From assembly GCA_009809945.1 (NCBI GenBank), contig WTPW01000362.1, forward strand, positions 117,161-181,160: a DNA stretch of 64,000 nt. Reading direction: 5' to 3'. The DNA is from Gigaspora margarita. Its lineage: Eukaryota; Glomeromycota; Glomeromycetes; Diversisporales; Gigasporaceae. Below, in pieces: positions 10,968 to 21,544 of the stretch (positions are counted from its first letter, which is position 1; the number at the start of each line of letters is the position of its first letter). A program made the position numbers and the translations under genes. The notes beneath the pieces were generated by a model. It had not been told where the DNA came from and ran no database searches. It saw only the letters and a list, made by a program, of their open reading frames with translations.

Positions 10968-12400
10968 TAGGGTGAGTACAAATTTTAATTCAGGAAAATG
11001 TATGTATTATTTTACAGTAATATTTATTCATTTGATAAAATTACTTGGTGAGTATGAAGTTTAGTTCTGTTTACTTTAATGATTGTATTTTATGAGAATC
11101 TATGTATTATTAACTGCAATCACTTATCTGGTCAATGTTCTGTTCATTTTAATGATCATGTTTTAGAATGTATATATTGTTAACTGTAATCATTTATCCA
11201 TTTGATCAAATTACCAGAGTGAGAATGAAGTTTAATTATGTTTGCTTTAACAATTATGTTTTAGGAAAATTTATACATTGTTAACTATCTATTTGATAAA
11301 ATTACTGGTGTGAGAACAAAGTTTAATTTTGTTCATTTAATGATTATGTTTTAGAAGAATGTATGTATTATTAACTGTAATCATTATCCACTTGATGAAA
11401 TTATTGAAGTGAGTATGAAGTTTAATTCTATTTGCTTAAATGATTGTGCTTTAGGAGAATGTATGTATAATTAACTGTAATAATTTATCTATTTGATAAA
11501 ATCACTGGGATGAGTACAAAGTTTAATTCTGTTTGCTTTAATAATTGTGTTTCAGAAAAATGTATATATATTAACTGTAATTGATAAAATCACCAAATGA
11601 GTATGAAGTTTAATTCTGTTTGCTTTAATAATTGTGTTTCAGAAAAATGTATGTATTTATTAACTGCAATCATTTATTTGTTTGATAAAATCATCAGGGT
11701 GAGTACAAAGTTTAATTGTTTGCTTAAATGATCAGTTTTGTAAAATGTATGTATTATTAACTATAATTATTTATCCATTTGATGATAAACACGAAGCTTA
11801 ATTCTGTTCACTTTAATGATCATGTTTCAGAATGTGTGTATTATCAACTATAATCATTTGGCTATTTGATGAAATCACCAGGATGAGCATGAAGTTTATT
11901 CTGTTTGCTTTAATAATTGTATTTTAGAAAAACAAATGCATTAGGGACATGACATATATTACCTAATATCCATTTACTATGAGACCTTACCCCCCCACCC
12001 CCACCTAAGACCAATCAAAATGCTCAATTTTGTTACACAAAAAATATATTTATCCCATATTTTGTCATAATTATGGTTAAATAATTCTTGATTTTGATTG
12101 GCTAGTATCCTAGATTGTGTAACCTAAGATTTCGTCTAACCCCCCCCCCCACCCCCTAAAATATTAGGTAATATATGTCATTGCCCTTATTAACCATAAT
12201 AATTTAATTATTCAATAAATTATAGTATGAGTATGAAGTTTAATCCTGCTCACTTAAAAGTAGAATTCATGATAATAAATTATAAATCACTAAGATATGA
12301 AGTTTGCTTTAACAATTGTTTTCAAGAGAAAGTATGCATGATTAACTGTAACTAATCAATAAATTACCAAGGTAAGTACAAAGTTTAATTTTGCTCACTT
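10968..12400. repeat. ~105-bp tandem repeat array
   Basis: About ten degenerate copies of GTATGAAGTTTAATTCTGTT, then TGCTTTAATAATTGTGTTT, AGAAAATGTATGTATTATTA, ACTGTAATCATTTATC and GATAAAATCACCAGG. The array is split by a MITE at 11944-12186 and continues to about 12400. Its AAGTTTAATTTTGTTCACTT element is kept in the longer unit that follows. Confidence 0.9.
11944..12186. mobile_element. PIF/Harbinger-like MITE, TTA target
   Basis: Ends GGGACATGACATATATTACC and, inverted, GGGCAATGACATATATTACC are flanked by TTA (11941-11943 and 12187-12189). C-runs sit just inside each end. It interrupts one unit of the 105-bp array, and removing it restores the repeat phase. The same TIR core occurs at 16606-16752 and 59628-61349. 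Confidence 0.9.
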
Positions 12401-13640
12401 AGAAGTAAAAATCATGATAACTTCAATACTAGCTCAATTTTAATTACTGTATGCACCATATTAGAAAATATGTTCTGTTGCAGAATTCTATACAGTAAGG
12501 CCACATAAAGTTAATTTTTCATTTTGCATTATGGACAAGAAATCAAAAATTTTGGTCAGCTACCATTTTTTTGTCTGTTCTATCAGACAATTATAGGAAA
12601 TTAAGGTCTTCTTCAGGTAACATCTGATGAGAATAGCAGAAAAAATAAATGCCAAAAATCGAACATTTGGCACAATTGGGATCTAAAAAAAAAAAATTGA
12701 AAATTGAAAAAAATGACTTGGCAGGTAATGCCAGTATAAAGTTTAATTTTGTTTGCTTAGAAGTAAAAATAATGATAACTTCAATGTTAACTCAACTTTA
12801 ACCATAGATGTACAGCAGTAGGAATAAATTCTGTTTTAGAATTCTATACATAAGACCATGCAAAGTTAATTTTTCATTTTGCATTACGTGGAATCTGAAA
12901 ACTTGGGCCAGTCAGTTCAATCAGATTTTTTTTTATTATTTTTATTTTTTTAATTTTTTACTGTAAATTATAGAATAATATCCACATCTAAGGTTATGCA
13001 ATGTTAATTTTTAATTTTGGACAACAAGGAATCGAAAATATCAGTTGACAGTTATATTTTTTCTGTTAGTCCTATCAGACAATTACAAGAAATTAAAGTC
13101 CCATTCAGGTGACACCTGATAAAAAATGGGTTGGCAGATAGTGCCAGTATGAAGTTTAATTTTGTTCACTTAGAAGTAGAAATCACAATAACTTCAATAC
13201 TAACTCAACTTTAACCGATGTATGTGCTGCATGAGAAAATAAGTTTAGTTGCAGAATTCTATACAGTAAGGCCATGCAAAGTTAATTTATCATTTTGCAG
13301 TCATACTTTTTCATCAGTCCTATCGGACAATTATGGGAAATTAAGGTCTCCTTCAGGTGACACCTGAAGAGAAAAGTGGAAAAAATAAATGCCAAAATCA
13401 AACATTTGGCATAATTGGGATTTTAAAAAAAAAATTTTGAAAAAATTTGAAAAAAATGGGTCAGCAGGTAATGCCGGTATGAAGTTTAATTTTGTTCACT
13501 TAGAAGTAAAAATTACAATAACTTCAATACTACTTCAACTTTGCTGCATAAGGAAATAAGTTCTGTTGCAGAATTCTATACAGTAAGGCCACGCAAAGTT
13601 AATTTTTCGTTTTGCATTACATGAAATCTGAAAACTTGGG
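12371..13640. repeat. Higher-order tandem repeat, ~330-410-bp unit
   Basis: Units start near 12371, 12740, 13151 and 13483 with AAGTTTAATTTTGYTCACTT. Each continues with AGAAGTAAAAATCATGATAA, AACTTCAATACTAACTCAAC, TTGCAGAATTCTATACAGTA and AGGCCATGCAAAGTTAATTT. Most also carry TCCTATCAGACAATTA and TTCAGGTGACACCTGA. The shared opening shows this unit grew out of the 105-bp array. Confidence 0.85.
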
Positions 13641-13645
13641 TCAGA

Positions 13646-13646
<1 letters not shown>

Positions 13647-13682
<36 letters not shown>

Positions 13683-13695
13683 GTATCATTATTAT
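13647..13695. repeat. (TTA)n microsatellite
   Basis: About eleven uninterrupted ATT triplets follow a poly-T run, then an imperfect ACGTATCATTATTATTTT tail. It closes the tandem-repeat domain. Confidence 0.9.
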
Positions 13696-14267
13696 TTTAT
13701 TTTTTTAGTGTAATTTCAATGCAACTTATGTAAATTTAACTATGCTACAATAGATATGTTCTGTAAATATTATTATTTAAAAAAATAAAAAATAAGACTT
13801 CATTTGACATTTATTATATTTGCTGTTACACAACTTTTAAAACTACAATCAAAGCAAAATAATGGCTAATACAGTTATAATAAAAAATTTTCTTATGAAT
13901 TATATAAAATAAAAACTAATGAATAAACATAATCCAAGACAATAAAGAAAAAAAAAGCATTTAAAAATGATTTGAACAAAAATGACTTTAAAAAATAATT
14001 ATGAAATGTAAAATATTTCGCCTCAGAAGACTTTTCTGTTTTCTTTGTGTATATTGAATGAAGAAATTACTACATACTACCAGTGGTATTCAATACAGTT
14101 ATATGTTTTAATACAATTAGAGGTTAGGTATAAAGATCTGGATTTTGTTAATATAAGGTTTTTTTGAGGGTTTAAACATTTTATTTAGAGCCTCTAATCC
14201 TAATTATTTAGTACATTTTTTTAAATATAGCAATTCTGGTAGTAAATACCGCTGGAAGAGAAACATT
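13696..14267. other. 3' flank of the secreted-protein gene
   Basis: AT-rich sequence without repeats or frames that I can place. It marks the move from the repeat domain to the gene island. On the minus strand, possible polyadenylation signals of the AATAAA/ATTAAA type could serve the gene at 14268-14543; a single site cannot be chosen. Confidence 0.3.
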
Positions 14268-14543
14268 TTAATTACCATATCCACTTCCATATCCACCACC
14301 TCCAGATCCACCTCCACATTCACACTTGCAAGAGCCGTAATTACACATACATACTGAATTTTGGTAACAATTACAATGAGGGTAACAAGGCGCATAACCC
14401 TCATGTGAGTAGCTACCCCAGTAGCATTGTTCGCCACAAACGTAGCGTTTCGACAAAGTATCAACTGGAGTTGCTAAAGTAACATTAAGTAAGGTTGTCG
14501 TAAAAAAGAGGAAAACGAAGAAGGATGCGACGTTCTTTGTCAT
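14268..14543 (-). CDS. Small secreted cysteine- and glycine-rich protein (putative effector or metal-binding peptide)
   Basis: A 91-residue protein, the only intact-looking gene here. Residues 1-24 form a signal peptide (basic MTKN start, hydrophobic FFVFLFF core, small residues ending LA at 23-24). A short propeptide follows to the dibasic KR at 32-33, a likely Kex2 cleavage site. The mature part starts at Tyr34 and has ten cysteines (36, 40, 53, 57, 59, 65, 67, 72, 74, 76), several as C-x-C pairs, then a Gly/Ser/Tyr tail ending GYGN. Even cysteine number suggests disulfides; the C-x-C pairs would also suit metal binding. I chose this ATG because the signal peptide begins there and a TATAAATA box lies about 119 bp upstream. 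No family is recognised. Fungal small secreted proteins of this layout include effectors and wall peptides, so the role is open. Confidence 0.75.
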   Translation of the reverse strand: MTKNVASFFVFLFFTTTLLNVTLATPVDTLSKRYVCGEQCYWGSYSHEGYAPCYPHCNCYQNSVCMCNYGSCKCECGGGSGGGGYGSGYGN

Positions 14544-14661
14544 TTTTGATAATTAGTTTTTGGTTGGTTTTAGTGATGAAAATATGAAGCTTATATCGAT
14601 TTTCGTAAAAATTGCAATCTAATATCGATGGAGCTTGTTGAGAAATTTAAAAATATGGGTG

Positions 14662-14669
14662 TATTTATA
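14662..14669 (-). promoter_or_regulatory. TATA box for the secreted-protein gene
   Basis: TATAAATA on the minus strand, about 119 bp upstream of the start codon at 14543. The leader between them is A/C-rich near the start codon (CAAAAACTAATTATCAAAA), which suits fungal translation initiation. Spacing is plausible; no transcript evidence is available. Confidence 0.5.
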
Positions 14670-15387
14670 ATGCTTTTTATTTAATATGGATAATGCTGTG
14701 CTGAGCTTTTTCATCGATTTGCATTTTCATTAAAAAATCTTATTATATTCACATTCCTATATTAAGAAGTGCATTTTCAAATGGCCGAATATTGTAAATA
14801 AAAGATTAGATTGATATCGATAGATTAACTATGAAAAAAGTTCGAAAATTTTTTGAATCCATAGTCAAAACCAATAATACTATCTAAATATCATATTAAT
14901 CAATAACTTGTATAACAAGTATGTAATGTGTGTATTCTATGACTAATAAATAGTGTCACTTGACGTCCTCGTGTGATACGTTGAGGTCAATTTCCAAAAA
15001 AAATATCGATAGATTAAAATTTGTAATTAACATGTATGGGATTTACTAGAAGAATAACATGTTAAGTATCAAGAGTTAAAAAACAATTTATTAAGAAAAC
15101 TAGAACGTGAAAGTTTGGACGGCTTCATTGCAAAATTTTAACTGTAGTTGGTATCATAATAATAATTAAAATGCATCTCATTATAAATTGACACTGTGAA
15201 TAGTTTTGTTAAATTTTGCCTTTCCGAAATGACTTTCGCCAAGACATTTGTGTCATTTAAATTCTTTCATTTAAGGTCATATGGTTATTTCATATGGTTA
15301 TTTGTAATTCTGCTGCATAATGGCACGCTTTTTTTTTATAATGTGGAAAATATTTTGATCATTATTTACATGAACATAATTTATATA
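14670..15387. other. Gene-island intergenic sequence
   Basis: Less AT-biased unique-looking sequence with several ATCGAT sites (for example near 14601, 14628, 14815). The plus-strand frame at 15196-15393 is Phe/Ile-rich and has no domain. It may contain upstream regulatory sequence of the 14268-14543 gene. Confidence 0.3.
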
Positions 15388-15472
15388 AAGTAGCGCCTGG
15401 CTAAAATTAAGCCCCTGAAATTAGATCTTAATGCATGCATTAAGTCGTAATTTTAGCCATGGCGCTACTTTA
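15388..15472. mobile_element. Short hairpin MITE
   Basis: AAAGTAGCGCCTGGCTAAAA pairs with the inverted AAAGTAGCGCCATGGCTAAA near the other end, giving an 85-bp imperfect hairpin with a short loop that includes the palindrome AATGCATGCATT. Partial copies of the end motif (AAAGTAGCTACTTTAGAT) follow at 15479-15515. No target duplication is clear. Confidence 0.6.
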
Positions 15473-15669
15473 GATATATAAAGTAGCTACTTTAGATAAA
15501 TCGTTACTTTAGATGAAACAATACCACGTACCGTAAATGGTCTGTCATTTCTTATCTTTTTCATGAACGATTATCAAGGATCAGCATAACAAAAAGTCGA
15601 AGGATAAAAAATCAATAATATCGAATATATAGAGAATACGTATTTTTTATTAAAGGCGTAAAATACAAT

Positions 15670-15765
15670 TGTATTGGTGAAATAATTTCACCATTATTGG
15701 TGAAATTGATGCTGAATTTGTGAAATTGGTGAAATTACTTTCACCAATGTCACGAAGTTTACCAC
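15670..15765. repeat. GGTGAAAT-rich cluster
   Basis: Six or more copies of GGTGAAAT or its inverse ATTTCACC lie within 100 bp, some arranged head to head. It could be a decayed short repeat or a cluster of protein-binding sites; nothing in the flanks decides. Confidence 0.5.
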
Positions 15766-16002
15766 GATACATGTGACTTGGGAACGGGCAACCAGTGACC
15801 ACGGATCCGGTGATTAGATGGGATCGGGGCGAATAGGTGATGTAATAAATTAACAATTCAAAAGACAAGATAGATACCATGATCAATTTGCATAATCAAT
15901 GTAATCATAAATTTGTAGTTAATTCGAGTAATTGCACGAACAATATAGACATAGTTTAACGAATGCAATGAGTAAATGATTTATCGATTGAGAGAGGGAT
16001 GG

Positions 16003-16010
16003 TATAAATA
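16003..16010 (+). promoter_or_regulatory. Orphan TATA box
   Basis: TATAAATA in a context very like that of the 14268-14543 gene (GAGGGATGGTATAAATAGCG), followed about 25-60 bp later by a pyrimidine-rich stretch and an A/C-rich leader-like sequence (AAAACGAACAACATT). No convincing open frame follows within 300 bp, so the transcript, if any, is noncoding, spliced or broken. Confidence 0.3.
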
Positions 16011-16332
16011 GCGTAGCAATATACTTAGTAACGGGCATCGATTCTCTCTTATATCAAGATATTTTAAATTGACAAAACGAACAACATTATTTTTGTACAT
16101 CACCTTCGAATAATTAATTGACAACACTGACGCACAAATTAATAAATACAAATAGTAGCGAGTGTAAATAAAGTTAAACCCTAAAGTAACTTGTACGTGT
16201 CCCTTGAGTCACCAACCTATCCCATCGGTCTAAATATTTAGAGGAAACATTAGCCTCTAATTAACCTCGTGACCAGATCTCTATATATTATCACGAGCAA
16301 AAATAAAAACGTGACCAAATGTACGTGTGATC

Positions 16333-16365
16333 GAAGATGCACGATCGATGATCGTATGCATCTTC
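16333..16365. repeat. Small perfect-stem hairpin
   Basis: GAAGATGCA and TGCATCTTC flank CGATCGATGATCG, which is itself nearly palindromic. Just downstream (16390-16435) is a run of GTAC palindromes (GTACGTACTGTAC-type). Both are inverted repeats of unknown origin. Confidence 0.5.
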
Positions 16366-16605
16366 CCAAATCTTATTTTGGTAACGTACTAATCTGTACG
16401 TACTGTACTAATCTGTACGTACGTACTGTACGTATAGTTCTTTTCTGGCATCTGATTGGCTGGCAAAAGTGATCGGCAAAAATTTTAGCGCTCAGTACGC
16501 GTACAGTACGTATAATACTGTTCGCGGCATATCACTAGGTAAAACTGCTAGTGAATTATAAAAATAGATGTGGTAAAATTAGTGTTATAAACAGTAAAGC
16601 AGTAA

Positions 16606-16752
16606 GGGCGCTGTCATTTATTAGGTAATATTCCAAATCTTAACTCATATAAAAAATTTTAGCCAATCAAATTTAACTAAATATAAATATATTACCTGGG
16701 GTGGGATAAGCCTCTATAGTAATTGGATATTAGGCAATAAATGTCGGCGTCC
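16606..16752. mobile_element. PIF/Harbinger-like MITE, TAA target
   Basis: Ends GGGCGCTGTCATTTATTAGG and, inverted, GGACGCCGACATTTATTGCC are flanked by TAA (16603-16605 and 16753-16755). It is 147 bp long and shares the GACATTTATT core with the ends at 61456 and 63862. It is one of the few mobile elements inside the gene island. Confidence 0.85.
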
Positions 16753-16755
16753 TAA

Positions 16756-17275
16756 AAGAAAGTATGCTTAACAATAACTCCTAAAGTAAAGCCGCTAAAA
16801 GTTTGCAACTTTAGTATCAACCTTGGTTGGAGCTAGGTATGGAAATCCAGGGTTTTTAGAATCTGCTGAACAGGTTGCGCAACCTACACACCATTTTGTC
16901 ACAGCAGATTCTCGATTTAGATTGGATAACGGCTGTATCGATAAAATTTTGGCTCACTTTACATAATTGTTTCGAAAGAACTGCACGCACACGATATCAT
17001 AGTTGAACGCAAATAGCAGAGCCCTGGTTATGGAGATATCACATTAATCGAACCCCGTTGTACAGATTGAATTTTGGCACTATTGAACATAGATTTTTGT
17101 ACTAATTAACATATGTGAGATCTTCCTATTATCATCGCTGAGATTCCGATGAGTGTATTCAGGGCCTGGATATTAATTAAATATTGTATGTTATATATAT
17201 TATATTTATATATTATGTACGACAAACTATTCTTTTAAAGCTTTATTAAATTGCTATAAGGAGATATATGGAATA
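16756..17275. other. Gene-island sequence, no gene recognised
   Basis: Balanced composition for this window and no repeat structure seen. It may contain exons of a split gene, but no splice-consistent coding series could be read by eye. Confidence 0.25.
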
Positions 17276-17283
17276 CATTAATG

Positions 17284-17535
17284 CGATTGATGTATATTTG
17301 AAAAGACATGTAGCATAAATCAGTGCAATTGATGATAATTGCAAGAGATATATATTATACATCAGTGCGGTTTAATGTGCCTGACGAAACTCACGTGACC
17401 CGACGAAATCAGGGACGAAACATATGAGTTTCGTCATTTCGCCAAGCAAAATAATTTCGTCAGGCATCTATAGTGCGATTGATGTATAATTGCAAGAGAT
17501 ATGTACTATAGATCAGTGCGTTTGATGTATAGTAG
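17284..17535. repeat. ~42-bp tandem repeat interrupted by an insertion
   Basis: About 3.5 copies of GCGATTGATGTATAATTGCA, then AGAGATATGTACTATA(C/G)ATCAGT. The third copy is split by the inverted-repeat insertion at 17379-17467. Confidence 0.8.
17379..17467. mobile_element. 89-bp inverted-repeat insertion
   Basis: TGCCTGACGAAACTCA near one end pairs with the inverted TGCCTGACGAAATTAT, with further ACGAAA and TTTCGTC copies inside. It splits a unit of the 42-bp repeat, which shows it is an insertion; the exact target duplication is not readable. Confidence 0.65.
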
Positions 17536-20024
17536 GCATTAGCCAGTGGTTTCCCTGCATAAAGCTGGCCGGCTGTTAGCCAGAAATTTTTTGTTAAATT
17601 AACGATGCGTAATCTTGGCCGTTGGTTTCCAACTTGCGCAATGCAGGCCGGCTGTAAATTTGATGGATTTGCAAAACATGGCAGGATTCTACTGAGGGAA
17701 GGCAGAGAGGGTGCGAATTTGCTTTACTTCGGAGGATACTGTTAGGCCGTTCCACCGATCCTGCTCTGTCATTATCGCAGTGCCTTGACAAATTTGGTTA
17801 TATTTAGTGATTGCGCCATGAACTCTGAATTGGCAATTCATTGAACTTTTATTTATCTTACTCCTTGCATATACCGGATTTTCTTGTTAGAATCAGATTG
17901 CCCATGCGATTGTTGGTTCTTTGAAGGATCACTGCTTAGCTGTCTTTTCGTTCTGTTGACCTACTATCAACTTGAAAAATAATCTTTATCTGGAATTACT
18001 TTTTTCATTCTAAAATATAAAAAATTGGAAATAGACTGTTCTATTTAAATTGACCCATAAATATTTTTTCACTTAATGGGCGACTGTGATTCCGTTATTA
18101 AAATTTTGAGTAATTTTTGGCCTAAATTTTTAATACTTATCAAGAATTTGCCATGACAAAATTGGTAAGACAACGTTATTGCAATTTTAGGGATACAAGT
18201 ACCCTAAATAAGATTTACTTTAAAGATATATAATCATACAGTATCAGATTTTGCCAATCTATATAGCATCAACCCAGTATTACACACTCGCATTAGCAAG
18301 CTGACCAGAATTATACCAGCTAGCCAGAGTTATAAAGATTACATCTCAAAATTTCTGCGCAGCCTACACAGATTACTCAATGGCCTATCCCTGGTTGGAA
18401 CAAATATGATATGCCAAAACGAAGTATTGTATTCATAATTTTATTATTACCTTACAATTGTAAATTTCAATTAAAATACATTTGGTTATTTGTAGTAATG
18501 GCCACTTTACAAGTGATAACAAGTAATCATTAACATTGATTATTGTAATAGATAAAAATATTATTGTGCTAAACCAATTTAACCCATATTGGAGTTTATT
18601 AAACTAAGTTGGCTTGAAAATTAAGCATTTTCCGATTACAGGACATACCATAATAGTTAAAAATCAATCACAACATTCTTGAATCTAGGTTTACAAATTT
18701 AGATAGCCCCTTAATTTAAAAGTGTATTGATAATGATAAATAACTATACGCCAAATGGCGTTCTCCACAATTGCGCAAGGTTTAAAAAAGAAAAAAAAAA
18801 GAAAAATTCAGTATACCGATTTGTATTTTTTTAAATAGATAGAACAATTTGAGCATTAAATTAAAAATCTTAATTACAAAAATTTCTAAAATGCTTAAAA
18901 ACTAAAGATATCTTTAAAATTGATTTGAGAATACAATTAGATAGATAAATAAATAACTACGCAATTGGCGCAATTGTTTTGCTGTTAACTATTTACACTA
19001 TTTATATTTGTGTGGAATGCCGCACAAAAGAAAATTTTGGTAATTATTATTTATTATACGCATAATTAATATAATAATTATATTAATTAGATTAATTTCC
19101 AAAATTCAAATATTCGCAAATAAGAAGTAACTTCTCTAGAGAAAAATAATTTTGCTCAATCTGTAAAATATACACTTTTTGAAGCCGAAAACATTCGACA
19201 ACGTAAAATAATTTCGCCTAGTGGATTTAGGACTCGCCCGAAACATTATAACGTCAAAAGCTTCATTAGTTGACAAAGCTTGGTTTAGCAGAGTTTGAAT
19301 TATTAAAGAAAATTATTATCGTCGCTTCCATTAAATTAAAGTATTCCACATAATTTTTTTATTTATCATTATTGGTTAGATGATTTTCCCATGATAATTT
19401 GTTGCTTTCTTTTTTTAGTTATTATTTACTGTATTTAGTAGCAAGGGGATATACGTAGTTTTCCTTCAGTAATACATATAAAATGTTAACAAAATGTAAA
19501 TAAATAAAAGTAAATAAGAAATCATTGTATTTTTATCAAGTCACACATAATGAACACAACATTTTGTGAAATGTAAGCATTCGCTATAGAATTTTAAAAT
19601 TAAACATAGAATGATTTTGAAACTAGTCCCTTTTAAGTTTTGCATGTGATAGGAGATCGGAGTTATTAGTAACATGGAATGATCTTGAAACTAGCCCCTT
19701 TTAAGATTTATATGTGGGAGTTATTAGAAATAATATGAAGTTTATTAATATAAGATAGTTGCGCAGCATGCGATGCCGCGCAGAACCAGTACGATCAGCC
19801 AAGTTGGGACCATCAGATTTCAGTATATTTGTTCGAATAGCTTATCCCGTCACACTGATCTTTATATGCACCGATTAATTTAACGCGAATAAAATGGAAC
19901 TACAGCACGCGGGTACAGTAAACACCATGAATCTAATAGCTTGTTTTTATCACAAATGTTTAATAGCCTCTACAATTAGTTAATGGAAAACTAGACGTGT
20001 ATATTCGCTAACATAAACCCTGAT
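17536..20024. other. Gene-island sequence, no intact gene
   Basis: The longest relatively repeat-poor stretch. The minus-strand frame at 17594-17791 (65 codons) uses balanced codons but has no domain I recognise and no clear upstream exon. Segments near 17900-17970 and 18250-18410 have the composition of old coding DNA. A direct duplication lies at 19606-19735. A multi-exon gene cannot be excluded. Confidence 0.3.
19606..19735. repeat. Tandem duplication, ~65-bp unit
   Basis: AGAATGATTTTGAAACTAGT then CCCTTTTAAG recurs as GGAATGATCTTGAAACTAGC then CCCTTTTAAG. Both copies end with GGAGTTATTAG. Two diverged copies, no coding potential. Confidence 0.75.
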
Positions 20025-20084
20025 ATGGAAAGTATAACTGAAAAATCGGCTGCGTAAGCAGCCGATTTGTCAGTTATACTTTCC
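20025..20084. repeat. Nearly perfect 60-bp hairpin
   Basis: TGGAAAGTATAACTGA and AAATCGGCTGC on the left pair with GCAGCCGATTT and TCAGTTATACTTTCCA on the right around a GTAA loop. The only irregularities are one or two bases where the stem halves join. Low decay suggests a recent insertion or a selected structure. No target duplication is obvious. Confidence 0.75.
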
Positions 20085-20469
20085 AATAAATCCTTTTTAT
20101 ACCGGACATATTTACCTATTCCCTATTTTTATCCACCTAAATCCACTTAAAAAACTGACACGACATTAAAATTAAAAAGAAATTAATTAGAATTAAATAT
20201 TTCAATTAATAATGACATTTATACTTAACATTTAATCAATTACTATGATCACTGACAAGATGACCATTCGTCACAAAAAATTCTTCAATTCGTCAGAAAT
20301 CAAATTTCCAAGATCCCTCGTTATTGTTCAATATACAGAGAAACGACTGTTCAATATTATAATAAAAACCAAATAGTTTTAATAGTAAATTTTTACCTTT
20401 TAATTTTTGCATTTTCGAAGTTTTATTACTTTTTATCTGCTAATTTTGCCGATTTCGTCATATTTCACC

Positions 20470-21353
20470 TAGTGTTCTGACCCGTCACAAAAATCCCAAC
20501 CCGGGTCACCCGCGGGTGGGTCACCCGGGTGACCCGGGTGAACACTAGGTAATAGAAAAATTCTGCTACGGGTCACCCGCGGGTGAGTCACCCGGGTGAC
20601 CCAGGTGAACACTAGGTATAGTGTTCTGACCCGTCACAAAAATCCCAACCCGGATGACCCGGGTGAACACTAGGTAATAGAAAAATTCTGCTACGGGTCA
20701 CCCGCGGGTGAGTCACCCGGGTGACCCAGGTGAACACTAGGTATAGTGTTCTGACCCGTCACAAAAATCCCAACCCGGATGACCCGGGTGACCCGGGTGA
20801 ACACTAGAATATTGATAGATAAAATTGGTAAGCTTAATAATATTTCAACAAATTTAAGCAAATCATTATTAATTAATCAAAGCATTTCTAATTTAACATT
20901 AGATCTGCTCAGTATGTATGACTATCGTATAAGTAGCAAGGCATAACAGGTATAGACGGCTCGTGCCAGAATTTAGAAAATGCGCACAGCCACAAAGTTA
21001 TTCATATGACATTCAAGTACCCATTATACACGTGATGTTAATGCGCATCAAATGATCAATTTGAATACGCCATCCAATAAGATTCAAGATTTTGTAAACA
21101 AAAGTTTGCCGGTTAACCATACACTTCGTACTTCGTACTACATTCCTGGTACCCATACAGGTCACCCATGTGGGTGACTTGCAGGTTGACCCACGGGTGA
21201 CCCGCGGGTTGACACACGGGTGACCCGCGGGTTGACCCACGGGTGACCCGCGGGTCACCCCGCGGGTTGACTACCCGGGTGGCCATAATTCAACCCGGGT
21301 CACCCGCCCACCCGCGGGTGACCCGGGTGAGACTTACCCGGGTCAGAACACTA
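20470..21353. mobile_element. Non-autonomous hAT element with GC-rich internal repeats
   Basis: Ends TAGTGTTCTGACCCG and, inverted, TAGTGTTCTGACCCG are flanked by an identical 8-bp duplication, ATTTCACC (20462-20469 and 21354-21361), the hallmark of hAT. Inside are repeated sub-units that themselves run from TAGTGTTCTGACCCGTCACA to GGTGAACACTAGGTA, joined by CCCGGGTGACCC and CACCCGCGGGTG palindromes. The left half holds about three such units and the right half a GGGTTGACCC-rich stretch. No transposase is present. It is among the most GC-rich blocks in the window. Confidence 0.95.
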
Positions 21354-21544
21354 ATTTCACCAGTTCCATTTTTCGTCACTTACGTCAGTTTCACCTTATT
21401 TTCCTAGCTTTATTATTTTCCCTTTTAAAATTGGCTAATTTCAAAATTTCCTGGTTTCAATTTAGGCCACTCCAATTTAATTCTTTGTTTAACATAACAA
21501 GTTCAAAATTTTTTAGGAAGGAGGGATTTAAACAACGAATGATT

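Noticed and set aside
14204-14464. Minus-strand 86-codon frame overlapping the secreted-protein gene
   Set aside because: Different frame of the same DNA, with no signal peptide or domain; the 91-codon frame has coherent features.
17594-17791. 65-codon minus-strand frame as a gene
   Set aside because: Balanced composition, but no domain, no promoter and no evident partner exon; kept only as a possibility in the island note.
21013-21258. Minus-strand 81-codon Gly/Pro/Thr-rich frame
   Set aside because: Produced by the GGGTGACCC-type repeats inside the hAT element.
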